NCBI RefSeq assembly: GCF_001685015.1
Contig: NZ_MAYT01000032.1
Location: 6,639-70,638 of the forward strand
Length of the DNA stretch: 64,000 nt
Direction of reading: 5' to 3'
Origin: Pseudobacillus wudalianchiensis
Lineage (GTDB): Bacteria; Bacillota; Bacilli; Bacillales; Domibacillaceae
The position numbers and the translations under genes are program-made. The notes under the pieces were generated by a model. That model ran no database searches, was not told the DNA's origin, and was given only the letters and a program-made list of their open reading frames with translations. This document shows, piece by piece, positions 42,935-51,759 of this stretch (position 1 is the stretch's first letter; every line of letters starts with the position of its first letter).

Positions 42935-44611
42935 ATGAATGTGGTGTCAAAGGAGAAAGTCAAACGTTATCGAGGAACAGAGCTAAACACAAAGGGCTGG
43001 CAGCAGGAGGCGGCACTGCGCATGTTAATGAATAACCTAGACCCTGATGTCGCGGAACATCCGGATAAACTTGTCGTCTACGGAGGAATCGGGAAAGCAG
43101 CCCGTAACTGGGAAGCGTTCGATGCCATCGTGGAAACGTTAAAAAATCTTGAAGCGGACGAAACGCTTCTTGTTCAATCAGGTAAGCCGGTTGTCGTCTT
43201 TAAAACACATACGGATGCTCCACGTGTGTTGATTGCTAATTCGAATATCGTTCCAGCTTATGCGAACTGGGAGACATTTCATGAGCTCGATCAAAAAGGA
43301 TTGATGATGTATGGGCAAATGACAGCAGGAAGCTGGATTTATATTGGCTCTCAAGGGATTGTACAAGGAACATACGAAACATTTGCCGAGCTCGCAAAGC
43401 AGCATTTTAACGGTACGCTCAGAGGCACTATTACCCTGACAGCTGGTCTTGGCGGCATGGGGGGCGCTCAGCCGCTTGCTGTGACGATGAATGGCGGTGT
43501 TTGTATCGCCATCGATGTAGACGAAACGAGAATTGACCGCCGTATTGAAACTCGCTATACAGATGTGAAAACCAATTCATTAGATGAAGCCATTCGGCTG
43601 GCAGAAGAAGCAAAAAGAGAAGGAAAGGCGCTATCGATCGGTGTAATCGGAAATGCGGCAGAGCTGCTTCCAGAAATGATCGCACGAAATTTTATTCCAG
43701 ATGTGTTAACAGATCAAACATCTGCTCATGATCCGTTAAATGGCTATGTCCCATCAAATATGTCTCTGGAGGAAGCAGCGAAACTTCGGGAAGCCAATCC
43801 TGAAGAATACGTGAAGCGTTCGAAAGCATCGATGGCCGTTCATGTCAAAGCGATGCTTGACATGATGGAAAAAGGAGCCGTTACATTCGATTACGGCAAT
43901 AATATCCGTCAAGTAGCTAAAGATGAAGGAGTAGAAAATGCTTTTGCTTTTCCTGGATTTGTTCCGGCTTATATTCGTCCGCAATTCTGTGAAGGAAAAG
44001 GGCCTTTCCGCTGGGCCGCCTTATCAGGGGACCCGGAAGATATTTATAAAACAGACGAAGCCATTTTACGTGAATTCGCAGACAATGAGCATTTATGTAA
44101 CTGGATTCGGATGGCACGGGAAAAAATTGAGTTTCAGGGGCTCCCTGCCCGCATTTGTTGGCTTGGCTACGGTGAGCGCGCCCGTTTCGGTAAAATTTTA
44201 AACGATATGGTAGCGAGCGGAGAATTAAAAGCACCGATCGTTATTGGACGTGATCACTTGGATTCCGGATCAGTTGCTTCCCCTAATCGTGAAACAGAAG
44301 CGATGAAAGACGGATCAGATGTAGTATCCGACTGGCCGCTTCTTAATGCCATGGTTAATGCAGTTGGCGGGGCAACATGGGTCTCTCTCCATCATGGCGG
44401 TGGTGTAGGGATGGGGTATTCCCAGCATTCTGGTGTCGTCATTGTTGCGGATGGCACAAAAGAGGCCGAAGCTCGCCTCCAGCGAGTTTTAACAACTGAT
44501 CCAGGAATGGGTGTTGTTCGTCACGCTGATGCTGGTTATGAACTCGCAAAGAAAACAGCACGTGAAAAAGGAATCAAGATGCCAATGTTAGAAAGAGGAG
44601 ATCAGTCATGA
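42935..44611 (+). CDS. hutU: Urocanate hydratase
   Basis: The second enzyme of histidine degradation, turning urocanate into imidazolonepropionate with tightly bound NAD as electrophile. The 558-residue protein has the family segments [27 protein letters not shown] and [14 protein letters not shown], the last carrying the conserved active-site cysteine. I start at ATG 42935, nine bases after GGAGG; the ATG at 42926 touches that site. The stop overlaps the hutI start by four bases. Confidence 0.97.
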   Translation: MNVVSKEKVKRYRGTELNTKGWQQEAALRMLMNNLDPDVAEHPDKLVVYGGIGKAARNWEAFDAIVETLKNLEADETLLVQSGKPVVVFKTHTDAPRVLIANSNIVPAYANWETFHELDQKGLMMYGQMTAGSWIYIGSQGIVQGTYETFAELAKQHFNGTLRGTITLTAGLGGMGGAQPLAVTMNGGVCIAIDVDETRIDRRIETRYTDVKTNSLDEAIRLAEEAKREGKALSIGVIGNAAELLPEMIARNFIPDVLTDQTSAHDPLNGYVPSNMSLEEAAKLREANPEEYVKRSKASMAVHVKAMLDMMEKGAVTFDYGNNIRQVAKDEGVENAFAFPGFVPAYIRPQFCEGKGPFRWAALSGDPEDIYKTDEAILREFADNEHLCNWIRMAREKIEFQGLPARICWLGYGERARFGKILNDMVASGELKAPIVIGRDHLDSGSVASPNRETEAMKDGSDVVSDWPLLNAMVNAVGGATWVSLHHGGGVGMGYSQHSGVVIVADGTKEAEARLQRVLTTDPGMGVVRHADAGYELAKKTAREKGIKMPMLERGDQS

Positions 44612-45912
44612 CAAAGCCAATCTGGATTAAGCATGCAGCACAGTTGGCAACGCTAGCTTCAGATGTGAAAGGGCCGCGTTCAAAAGAAGCGATGTCAGAG
44701 CTCGGTTTAATAGAGGATGGCAGTTTATGGATTGAGAATGGAGAGATCAAGGCGGTCGGAACAACAGGGGAACTGGCAAAGCGTTATAAGGACAGAGTAG
44801 ACCAAGCGGAGGAGGTAGATGCCTCTGGTCGCTTGGTTACGCCGGGGCTTGTTGATCCGCATACTCATGTCGTGTACGGGGGAAGCCGGGAGCGGGAATT
44901 TGAAATGCGTCTCGAAGGTGCAACGTATATGGATATTATGAATGCAGGCGGCGGCATTCATGCGACCGCCCGCATGACCCGGGAAGCGACAGAAGAAGAA
45001 CTAATAGAGCAAACTACTCGCCGTTTAGATTCATTTTTAGCCCATGGAGTGACCACGGTAGAAGGCAAGAGCGGCTACGGTATGAATATAGAGACAGAGC
45101 TAAAGCAATTAAGAGTAATGAAGACGTTACAGCAACAGCATGCGATTGATCTCGTCCCGACCTTTATGGGCGCACATGCTGTCCCTCCAGAATTCAAGGG
45201 GCGGGAAGATGAATTTGTCCATCTTTTGATTAATGAGATGCTGCCTGTCGTGGCGAGCGAAAAGCTGGCCGAATTCAATGATGTATTTTGTGAAAAAGGA
45301 GTTTTTACACCAGAGCAATCTGAAAGAATACTAGAAGCGGGAAAAGAGTATGGATTAGTTCCAAAAATACATGCAGATGAAATTGAGCCTTACGGTGGAG
45401 CGGAGCTGGCAGCCAAAGTGGGGGCCATTTCAGCGGAGCACTTATTAAAAGCATCGGATGAGGGGATAGAGGCGATGGCGCAAGCAGGAACGATTGCCTG
45501 TCTCTTACCTGCAACCGCCTTGTATTTAAGGGAAGAAGCGGCAAAAGGCCGAAAAATGATTGATGCAGGTGTACCGGTAGCGATCTCTACTGACTGCAAT
45601 CCAGGGTCATCGCCGACTACCTCTATGCCGCTCGTCATGAATCTAGCTTGTATTTCAATGCGACTGACACCGGCAGAAGCTTTAACAGCCGCTACGTATA
45701 ACGCTGCCTGCGCCATTAGTCGCCAACAACAAATCGGTTCGCTCGAAGTCGGAAAACAGGCCGATATCGTGCTATGGAACGTGAAGAACTATCAGGAGCT
45801 GCAATATTTATTTGGTGTTAACCACGTTCATTCTGTCTGGAAAAAGGGCATTCAAGTGGTGAATCAAGAAGAAAAAGAGCTTGCTGCAAGCCTTCGTACG
45901 GTTACAAAATAA
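44608..45912 (+). CDS. hutI: Imidazolonepropionase
   Basis: The third enzyme of histidine degradation, a metal-dependent amidohydrolase that opens imidazolonepropionate to formiminoglutamate. The 434-residue protein has the metal motif [10 protein letters not shown], later histidines ([15 protein letters not shown]) and the aspartate [15 protein letters not shown]. It is translationally coupled to hutU (ATGA overlap). The next enzyme, formiminoglutamase (hutG), is not in the window. Confidence 0.97.
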   Translation: MTKPIWIKHAAQLATLASDVKGPRSKEAMSELGLIEDGSLWIENGEIKAVGTTGELAKRYKDRVDQAEEVDASGRLVTPGLVDPHTHVVYGGSREREFEMRLEGATYMDIMNAGGGIHATARMTREATEEELIEQTTRRLDSFLAHGVTTVEGKSGYGMNIETELKQLRVMKTLQQQHAIDLVPTFMGAHAVPPEFKGREDEFVHLLINEMLPVVASEKLAEFNDVFCEKGVFTPEQSERILEAGKEYGLVPKIHADEIEPYGGAELAAKVGAISAEHLLKASDEGIEAMAQAGTIACLLPATALYLREEAAKGRKMIDAGVPVAISTDCNPGSSPTTSMPLVMNLACISMRLTPAEALTAATYNAACAISRQQQIGSLEVGKQADIVLWNVKNYQELQYLFGVNHVHSVWKKGIQVVNQEEKELAASLRTVTK

Positions 45913-45919
45913 GAAGAAA

Positions 45920-45935
45920 CGTTTCACGTGAAACA
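45920..45935. promoter_or_regulatory. parS: parS centromere site
   Basis: CGTTTCACGTGAAACA matches the 16-base ParB/Spo0J recognition sequence TGTTNCACGTGAAACA at all but the first base and contains the perfect palindrome GTTTCACGTGAAAC. parS sites cluster near the replication origin in Bacillus. It lies 8 bases after hutI and before the terminator. Confidence 0.75.
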
Positions 45936-45950
45936 TTTTTCAATACGACA

Positions 45951-45990
45951 AAAGGAGCTGTCTATATGAGCTATAGACAGCTCCTTTCTT
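45951..45990. terminator. Bidirectional terminator between hutI and the MFS gene
   Basis: AAAGGAGCTGTCTATA pairs perfectly with TATAGACAGCTCCTTT around TGAGC, with T-rich sequence on the plus strand and A-rich sequence before it, so it can work in both directions. Confidence 0.85.
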
Positions 45991-45998
45991 ATGAAAAC

Positions 45999-47165
45999 CT
46001 AATAAGAAAACTTTCTCGCCCGACTTGTATACAAGCGATATAGCATGAAAGCAATGACGGAAAGGATGATTCCTGAAATATACGGCAGTCCGATGGCGAT
46101 GGAAAAGAGCCAGCCGCCTAATGGTGGACCTGCAATTCTGCCGAGTGAATCAAATGATGACAGCAGGCCAGTCGTACTTCCGTGGCCGCTCTTGGATATT
46201 TTCGTTAGTAAAGCGGAGACCCCGGGGCGAATCATGCCGTTGCCGATTCCAAAGATCGTTAGAAAAATAGCCGCTGTGGCAAAGCTATCCGTAAGCAGAA
46301 TCAATCCAAAGCCAATGGCTGAGATGAGAATGCCTATTTGAATCACAAAGCCTTCACCAAATTTTTTCGTTAATCTGCCCACTAATCCCCCTTGAACAAA
46401 AGCACTAGCGAATCCCATAATCATAAAAATGTAACCTAAGTTCACACTTTCAAGACCTGCTTTTTTAGCACCGTAATAAGCAAAGGTCGCTTCTAAACCA
46501 GATAACGATACTGAAATAAATAATTGCAGAATAAACAAAATAGATACGGCTCCACGTAAAGACTGGCGGAGTGACTGCTTCTCTTTCTGTCCGTTATGTC
46601 TGTTCTCAGCCGTCAGCGATTCTTTCAATAAAAAGAGAACGAGAAAAAACGTCAAAAGAGAAGAAAACCCAGCAATGTAAAAAGGCATACTTAAGCTTGT
46701 TTTCGAAAACACGCCGCCGATCGCTGGGCCAAAAATAAACCCCAATCCAGTAGCCGCCCCGATGACTCCCATTCCTTTTCCGCGTTCTTCCGGAGTCGTA
46801 ATATCCGCCGCATATGCCATCACGGTAGGCATGTTAGCGGCGGATAAAATACCGCCAACGATCCTTGCCACAAACAGCATCCAAAGGGCAGAGGAAAAGC
46901 CCATTAGAAAAAAGGAAAGGGAAAGGCCTAAAATGCCGATCATAATAACAGGTTTGCGGCCGATACGGTCAGAGATCCGTCCCCACATAGGTGCAAACAA
47001 AAGCTGCATTAAAGAATAAACCGCCATCAGCAGCCCTAGCTGTGTAGGCGAAGCCCCAATGTTTTCGGCGTAAAACGGTAAAACAGGAATAATGATGCCA
47101 AAGCCAACCATGACGAGAAACATGACGACAAACAAAATAGGCAAAGCTTTTTTTGTTTCTAACAT
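45999..47165 (-). CDS. MFS drug exporter (Bmr/TetA-like, 12 helices)
   Basis: A 388-residue transporter with about twelve helices. It has motif A (GRISDRIGRKPVI), the N-terminal GFGIIIPVLPFY and the antiporter motif C region GFIFGPAIGG, all typical of drug:proton antiporters such as Bmr and Blt. The ATG at 47165 follows GGAAGTG and is preferred to the ATG at 47180. The exported drug cannot be read from sequence. Confidence 0.87.
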   Translation of the reverse strand: MLETKKALPILFVVMFLVMVGFGIIIPVLPFYAENIGASPTQLGLLMAVYSLMQLLFAPMWGRISDRIGRKPVIMIGILGLSLSFFLMGFSSALWMLFVARIVGGILSAANMPTVMAYAADITTPEERGKGMGVIGAATGLGFIFGPAIGGVFSKTSLSMPFYIAGFSSLLTFFLVLFLLKESLTAENRHNGQKEKQSLRQSLRGAVSILFILQLFISVSLSGLEATFAYYGAKKAGLESVNLGYIFMIMGFASAFVQGGLVGRLTKKFGEGFVIQIGILISAIGFGLILLTDSFATAAIFLTIFGIGNGMIRPGVSALLTKISKSGHGSTTGLLSSFDSLGRIAGPPLGGWLFSIAIGLPYISGIILSVIAFMLYRLYTSRARKFSY

Positions 47166-47216
47166 AATGTTCACTTCCATTTCTAAATGTGATAAATACT
47201 GAAAATGGCTATTACG

Positions 47217-47834
47217 CTAAGCCATATGATAAAGCTGGACGGCAATATAAAGAGCCACTCCCCAAATAATAAGAGCCGATACTTTATTGAGGAGCTTCAA
47301 AAATTTCCCCTCTGTATCTAAACTGCCAACTGCTCTGCCTGCTGTGGCAAGACTAAAAAACCATATCCAAGAGACGATAATACAGGCAGCAGTAAAGGCG
47401 ATTTTTTCTGCACCGGAATACCCCAAGGAGCTCATACCAATGACTCCTACTGTATCAAGTATAGCGTGAGGGTTAAGTAAAGACACGGACATAGCAAAAA
47501 GGATCTGCTTTTTAGGCGACATGGCTGCTTTCTTTGCATCCAAGTTTGCAGGTTCACTCTTCCAGACAGACCACCCCATATACATTAAAAATAGCAGTCC
47601 AATTAAATAAAAAATTACTTGTAATGCCGGAATAGACAATACAATGACAGAGACACCTAAAACAGCTAGTAAAATGAGCAAGGTGTCACAAAGTGAAGCA
47701 GTAATAATAACGGGAATGGCTCCTCTAAATTTAGGCTGCGAAGCCCCTTGATTAAAAACAAAGACGTTTTGGGCACCAAGAGGCAAAATTAACCCGAAGG
47801 CTAAAGCAATCCCGTGGAGTAAGGCAGCTAACAT
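47217..47834 (-). CDS. LysE/ArgO-family amino acid exporter
   Basis: A 205-residue membrane protein with about six helices, typical of LysE-type exporters: GLILPLGAQNVFVFNQG at the N-terminus and SLLNPHAILDTVGVIG in the middle. These proteins export basic amino acids. The ATG at 47834 follows AAGGAG by six bases, while the ATG at 47840 overlaps it. It lies 51 bases before the MFS gene on the same strand and may share its transcript. Confidence 0.87.
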   Translation of the reverse strand: MLAALLHGIALAFGLILPLGAQNVFVFNQGASQPKFRGAIPVIITASLCDTLLILLAVLGVSVIVLSIPALQVIFYLIGLLFLMYMGWSVWKSEPANLDAKKAAMSPKKQILFAMSVSLLNPHAILDTVGVIGMSSLGYSGAEKIAFTAACIIVSWIWFFSLATAGRAVGSLDTEGKFLKLLNKVSALIIWGVALYIAVQLYHMA

Positions 47835-47866
47835 GAACATTCTCCTTCGTTATTCAACCAAATAAT

Positions 47867-48643
47867 CTAATTAAAATAAAATTGTTCTGTGTTTTTATAC
47901 AATATATCATACACTTCCTCTGCTTCCATCTTTTTAATGAAAGCGATCTCTGCTATGGTGCGGTGAATCATCTGAGGATGGGTTATAGCTTTTGAAAAGG
48001 GCCCGGCAAATGGCCAAGGCCCATCTGTTTCAACCATCATTTGAGACAAAGGATACTGCTTAACGATGTCTTGAATTTCTCGTTCATATAAGATGTCGGG
48101 CGTGATGGAGATAAAATAACCGTTAGCCGCCATGCGCTTCCTGGTTTCTTGGCTTCCCTTGAACCAATGAAAATGCTCCTTCGTGATGGAATGCTTTTCT
48201 AATAGAGCACAGACAATGGGCGCATCTTCGTAAACAGCGTGAAGAATAATAGGCTTATTCAGTGCAGCTGCCTGTTGAATGAATTGTTCTAGAAGTTCAA
48301 TATACGGTTCTATTGGAATAGCAGCGTCTTCTTTTCGTAAATAATAGGGCAAGCCTACTTCACCGACAGCAATCATTTCTGCCTGGTGCTTTTTCATAAA
48401 TAACAATAGATCTGCTAACTCATTTTCTGTTAGAGGGGCTTGTTCCGGATGAAAACCAAAAGCTGCTTTAATCCTTTTGTCTTGCTGAGATAGTGCTAAG
48501 TTTGTTTTAGAAGAAGCAAGGTGCTGGGAGACCGAAATGAGCGCTTTAACATGATGTTTTTCCATGTCTTGCAAAATGATAGCTTGTTCTTCCATGGAAT
48601 ATAAGTCTAGATGGATATGAGAATCAATGATCCACTTATTCAT
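47867..48643 (-). CDS. TatD-family metal-dependent hydrolase
   Basis: A 258-residue TIM-barrel hydrolase. Metal ligands are seen in DSHIHLDLY, GEVGLPYY, ILHAVYED, FHWFKGS and ETDGPWPF. TatD proteins act as DNases or on other phosphoesters; the true substrate is not known. It begins MNKWIIDSH and stands upstream of the LysE gene (32 bases), so the three minus-strand genes could form an operon. Confidence 0.88.
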   Translation of the reverse strand: MNKWIIDSHIHLDLYSMEEQAIILQDMEKHHVKALISVSQHLASSKTNLALSQQDKRIKAAFGFHPEQAPLTENELADLLLFMKKHQAEMIAVGEVGLPYYLRKEDAAIPIEPYIELLEQFIQQAAALNKPIILHAVYEDAPIVCALLEKHSITKEHFHWFKGSQETRKRMAANGYFISITPDILYEREIQDIVKQYPLSQMMVETDGPWPFAGPFSKAITHPQMIHRTIAEIAFIKKMEAEEVYDILYKNTEQFYFN

Positions 48644-48935
48644 TTGATTCCTCCACTTTATGTTTCATATGTAAAAGTATTCTGTACATGGATCTTCTAC
48701 AGCCATTATGAATCATTTTTAATGTCTAGGGAATAGACAGGTGCCAATAAAGCAATAAAGTCTGCCTAATGCTGCAGATTTTTAGGCTGTCGGCAAATGC
48801 TCACCTTCCTCATTGTTTTTGCTTGTCTTCATAAAGAGAGTGATCCTCTTACAGGGGCTCAAAATCAGGGCTAGGAGCCGCTGTCTAAACTTTTTTGGAA
48901 AAGGGAAAGAGCTGATTTCATCATAATATTAGTAA
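48644..48935. other. Intergenic stretch without recognised gene
   Basis: About 290 bases between the TatD gene and the ytoQ terminator. It should hold the promoter of the TatD-LysE-MFS unit on the minus strand. I see no open frame with a ribosome binding site. Confidence 0.45.
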
Positions 48936-48971
48936 AGAAAAGCCTGTTCAGGAAGTTCCTGAACAGGCTTC
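48936..48971 (-). terminator. Terminator of ytoQ
   Basis: AAGCCTGTTCAGG and CCTGAACAGGCTT pair perfectly around AAGTT; on the minus strand the stem is followed by TTTCTTT. Confidence 0.85.
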
Positions 48972-48979
48972 ATTCGCAG

Positions 48980-49420
48980 TTAATCAAATATGTAAGCAAG
49001 GGCCTTCATTGCCTGATCCACATTTTCAACGGTGACATTGGCTTTTCTAGATAGTTCTTTTAATGGGTGATGCAAGGATTCAGGACGGATCAAAATAAGC
49101 GGTTTGCCGAAAGTAACAGCAGCGCTTGCATCCATTGCTGTATTCCATTGTTTGTATTTCTCTCCGAACAGGGCAATGACTAGATCTGCCTTTTTCATGA
49201 GTACTTCGGTACGCAAGTTATTAAGACTTGAGGCCGCTGCGTCACGGAAAATGGCATTTGGCTGCTTACCTAAAATTTCTTCACCGATATCATCAGAGCG
49301 GTCATGGTTTTCCATCGGACCGACAAAGTCAATTGGAAGTTTAAGGGCTGCCGCTTTTTGCTTAATTTCTTCTCGCCAAGAGCTATGGATTTCTCCAGCC
49401 AAGTAAACAGTTAATCTCAT
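48980..49420 (-). CDS. ytoQ: YtoQ-family protein
   Basis: A 146-residue cytosolic protein that matches the remembered B. subtilis YtoQ closely: LTVYLAGEIHSSWREEI, DFVGPMENHDRSDDIG, and FGEKYKQWNTAMDAS. The fold is of the nucleoside 2-deoxyribosyltransferase-like type, but the reaction is not established. The start is the second of two adjacent ATGs, seven bases after AGGAGG. It is a single gene with its own terminator. Confidence 0.88.
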   Translation of the reverse strand: MRLTVYLAGEIHSSWREEIKQKAAALKLPIDFVGPMENHDRSDDIGEEILGKQPNAIFRDAAASSLNNLRTEVLMKKADLVIALFGEKYKQWNTAMDASAAVTFGKPLILIRPESLHHPLKELSRKANVTVENVDQAMKALAYIFD

Positions 49421-49579
49421 CATGCATCCTCCTAACACATATTTCCTTCAGTATAGCATCCTTTTAACTTTTAATTAACTGAACTCACATTCAAAGAATC
49501 ACGATCATGGAGTTTTAAGACGAAAGGGACATGAGGTACAGAAAAATAACTTCTAAGAAGAATAGCTGTTTTAAACTGA

Positions 49580-49732
49580 TTACGACTTTCTGCGTCTGCG
49601 GGTATGCTGATGAATCAGTGAAAGGTCTTCTATCTTTTTTTCTATCTTTGTCAATCTATTTCCTAGAGAAGTGAGGTGGCTGTTCATGGAGGTGAGCGAG
49701 TCTAGGATTTCTTTTAAAGTGGGCTTCTGCAT
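49580..49732 (-). CDS. Small coiled-coil protein with basic tail
   Basis: A 50-residue open frame with an excellent ribosome binding site (GAAGGAGATTAT before ATG 49732). It begins MQKPTLKEILDSLTSMNSHL, forms a heptad-like helix with LTKIEKKIEDL, and ends HTRRRRKS. Helix plus arginine cluster suggests a small protein that pairs with itself or a partner and contacts nucleic acid or membrane. I do not recognise a family. The rest of the gap 49421-49949 holds only non-coding sequence. Confidence 0.65.
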   Translation of the reverse strand: MQKPTLKEILDSLTSMNSHLTSLGNRLTKIEKKIEDLSLIHQHTRRRRKS

Positions 49733-49949
49733 ATAATCTCCTTCTTTCTTGGAGTAAGCTGCTGCTCCGTTATAGATTCAAGGAAATAGATGATCGTTAG
49801 ACATTTGCCTTTTTTTGTTATAGATAATGTACTGATTCCCTGCCTAGGAACAATAAAACATTGGGAACAAAGAACGAAGCTGTTGTTTTGCGGGCATTTG
49901 GATATGAAGTATAATAAAGGAGAATCTTAAAAATAAAGGTGGTTTAACA

Positions 49950-50300
49950 ATGACAAACGAGAATGAAAACCTAAATTTGCCTCCAAAAACATGTACAATT
50001 GAACGGTTAGTTACGGTTCCGGCAGATGTTGAAAAAGTATTAAATGGAAAAAAAACAGCCACACGTCGTAACGGCAGATATGCAGACATTGGCGAGATTA
50101 TGACACTTGAAGGTCAAGAATTTGTTGTTGAACGTGTATATTCACAATCCCTTGGAGAGTTAACAGACGAGCAAGCAAAGCAGGAAGGGTACGAAAGCCT
50201 GGAAGAATATAAGGATTCTATTTTATCAATGCATCCCGGCATGCCTTGGGTGCCAAGCATGAAGGTATGGGTTCACGAGTTTAGTCCTGTGCAGAAGTAA
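49950..50300 (+). CDS. ASCH-domain protein
   Basis: A 116-residue protein with an ASCH fold: VLNGKKTATRRNGRYADIGEIM supplies the GKKTxTxR signature, followed by FVVERVYSQSLGELTDEQAKQEG. ASCH proteins bind RNA or modified nucleosides; some hydrolyse acetylcytidine. The ATG follows AAAGGTGG. It is followed by a membrane-protein gene only 10 bases on, so the two may be cotranscribed. Confidence 0.82.
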   Translation: MTNENENLNLPPKTCTIERLVTVPADVEKVLNGKKTATRRNGRYADIGEIMTLEGQEFVVERVYSQSLGELTDEQAKQEGYESLEEYKDSILSMHPGMPWVPSMKVWVHEFSPVQK

Positions 50301-50310
50301 TTTGTAAAAA

Positions 50311-50751
50311 ATGAATATTGCATACCAATTTCTTTTGTATACACATATTTTGAGCGCTGTCGCATCCATCGGTCCGTTTTTTGTCCTGCTCGCTTTAATT
50401 AAAAAAATGCGAGTAGCCGAGGCTGATGCACAGCAGGCCTATATACACGTATTTTCTTCTTCCGTGAGACTAGTTAAGCATGCGGGCCATGTGTTGGTGG
50501 CTTCAGGCGTTTTACTTATCCTAAATGGGCCGTGGTCATGGAAAACATCTTGGGTTGTGATGACAATCATCGTCATGTTCAGTTCCATATTTTTCCTCGC
50601 GCGGGCCTTTTCCCCGACATTGAAGGGATTTAATGAGCCAGGGGCTAATAAGCAGGCACTTGTGGACAAACTGCATCGGTCTGTCTGGATTTATATCTTT
50701 TTGTTGATGCTTATGCTGTGGTTTATGACGATGAAGCCGAATTTATGGTAA
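50311..50751 (+). CDS. Four-helix membrane protein of unknown function
   Basis: A 146-residue protein with four predicted helices. Histidines lie in or near the helices (LYTHILSAVASIG, VKHAGHVLVASG), a pattern that recalls CopD/DUF2269-like membrane proteins and could bind haem or copper, but I cannot confirm the family. There is no clear ribosome binding site before ATG 50311, so translation may be coupled to the ASCH gene 10 bases upstream. A strong terminator follows. Confidence 0.68.
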   Translation: MNIAYQFLLYTHILSAVASIGPFFVLLALIKKMRVAEADAQQAYIHVFSSSVRLVKHAGHVLVASGVLLILNGPWSWKTSWVVMTIIVMFSSIFFLARAFSPTLKGFNEPGANKQALVDKLHRSVWIYIFLLMLMLWFMTMKPNLW

Positions 50752-50778
50752 GTTGTCTGCCTCTATCTTAGAACTTAT

Positions 50779-50831
50779 TAAGATCAAGTGAAGCTGAACG
50801 CTTAAAGCGTTTGTCCTCACTTGATCTTTTT
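50779..50831 (+). terminator. Terminator of the ASCH-membrane gene pair
   Basis: AGATCAAGTG pairs with CACTTGATCT, an inner AACGCTT / AAGCGTT hairpin fills the loop, and seven T follow. Confidence 0.85.
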
Positions 50832-50893
50832 TTGTTGCTAAGAGCTCTTTACTCTGATAACGTGGTAATATACTAAAATTTTCCAAATTATAA

Positions 50894-50923
50894 TTGACTC
50901 TCATTTTAGGTTGAGTTTATAAT
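50894..50923 (+). promoter_or_regulatory. Sigma-A promoter of hutP-hutH
   Basis: TTGACT at 50894-50899 and a perfect TATAAT at 50918-50923, 18 bases apart, about 50 bases before hutP. Confidence 0.75.
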
Positions 50924-50972
50924 AATAAGCAAGCAACCAATTATTTTTATTTTTAATGTAGGTGGTGGTTGA

Positions 50973-51410
50973 ATGGCGCAAGCAATACAGATTGGGAAGA
51001 TTGCCACCTTACTTGCTATGCTGGATGATGAAGAGAGCCGCATGTTTGAAGCGGCATTTAGTCAAGTGTCATTTTGCCAGGGAAAAGTAGGATCGATGAA
51101 TACCCAAAAGGTCATTTCAGCTGTTGAAACAGCAGTGAAAAGACACCAGTTAATTGAAGAAGATGTATATAGGGAAACTCATGCTTTATATCATGCGATT
51201 CTCGAAGCGTTAGAAGGGGTAACGAGAGGACGCCTCGCCATTGGTGAAATGATGAGAACCGTTGGCCTTCGCTTTGCTGTTGTACGGGGAAAGCCGTATA
51301 AGGAAGCGAACGAGGGTGAATGGATTGCGGTTGCTTTTTACGGCACAATCGGTGCTCCTGTAAAAGGGTTAGAACATGAGGCAATTGGCCTTGGGATTAA
51401 TCACATTTGA
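50973..51410 (+). CDS. hutP: Hut operon antiterminator HutP
   Basis: A 145-residue RNA-binding regulator. With L-histidine and a divalent metal it binds NAG triplets in the hut leader and prevents terminator formation. It matches remembered B. subtilis HutP in [48 protein letters not shown] and the C-terminal [27 protein letters not shown]-type block, which carries the metal histidines. It precedes hutH with the target terminator in between, as in B. subtilis. Confidence 0.93.
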   Translation: MAQAIQIGKIATLLAMLDDEESRMFEAAFSQVSFCQGKVGSMNTQKVISAVETAVKRHQLIEEDVYRETHALYHAILEALEGVTRGRLAIGEMMRTVGLRFAVVRGKPYKEANEGEWIAVAFYGTIGAPVKGLEHEAIGLGINHI

Positions 51411-51660
51411 TTCGGCTGTTGGCAAACGCACGCTTTTTTCGGTGTTCACCTGTCTATAGTGTTCATGACTCTGTAGTCACTTTGCTTCTCGCCAGGTTTT
51501 GTACCTTAAAAGACAAGCGTTTTCATTCAGTGAATCATAAAGCATGCTTATTTATAACACAAGCCACAAATGAAGGCAGCTGATGCGGGAAACTAGTTGC
51601 ATCGACCTTCTTGTTGAGGGCTGTACCTTTAAACCATCCAATTGAATAAACTAAATCATG
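51411..51660. other. Spacer between hutP and the HutP-binding leader
   Basis: No gene is seen. A possible catabolite box lies at 51512-51525; read on the minus strand it is TGAAAACGCTTGTC, a good left half with a weak right half. The remainder shows no feature I can support. Confidence 0.35.
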
Positions 51661-51665
51661 ACCTA

Positions 51666-51727
51666 TAGTAACGAGACGTTAGGAGGTGATGATGGCTTAT
51701 TTTTATATGCCATCGTCACCTCTTTTT
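51666..51727 (+). promoter_or_regulatory. HutP binding site and hutH attenuator terminator
   Basis: Three NAG triplets, TAG (51666), GAG (51673) and TAG (51680), are each separated by exactly four bases, the pattern HutP recognises. They overlap the left edge of a strong intrinsic terminator: a 14-base arm at 51683-51696 pairs with 51709-51722 (one G-T pair) around a 12-base loop, then TTTTT. HutP bound with histidine would open the hairpin and allow hutH transcription. Confidence 0.85.
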
Positions 51728-51759
51728 ATGTTTTTGAGCTAAAAAAGGAGGAATTACAA

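Noticed and set aside
43431-44234. Several antisense and shifted frames inside hutU
   Set aside because: They lie fully inside a well-supported gene, lack ribosome binding sites and show no family motifs.
51658-51759. N-terminal extension of the HutH frame
   Set aside because: It runs through the HutP-controlled terminator; a strong ribosome binding site marks the start at 51760.
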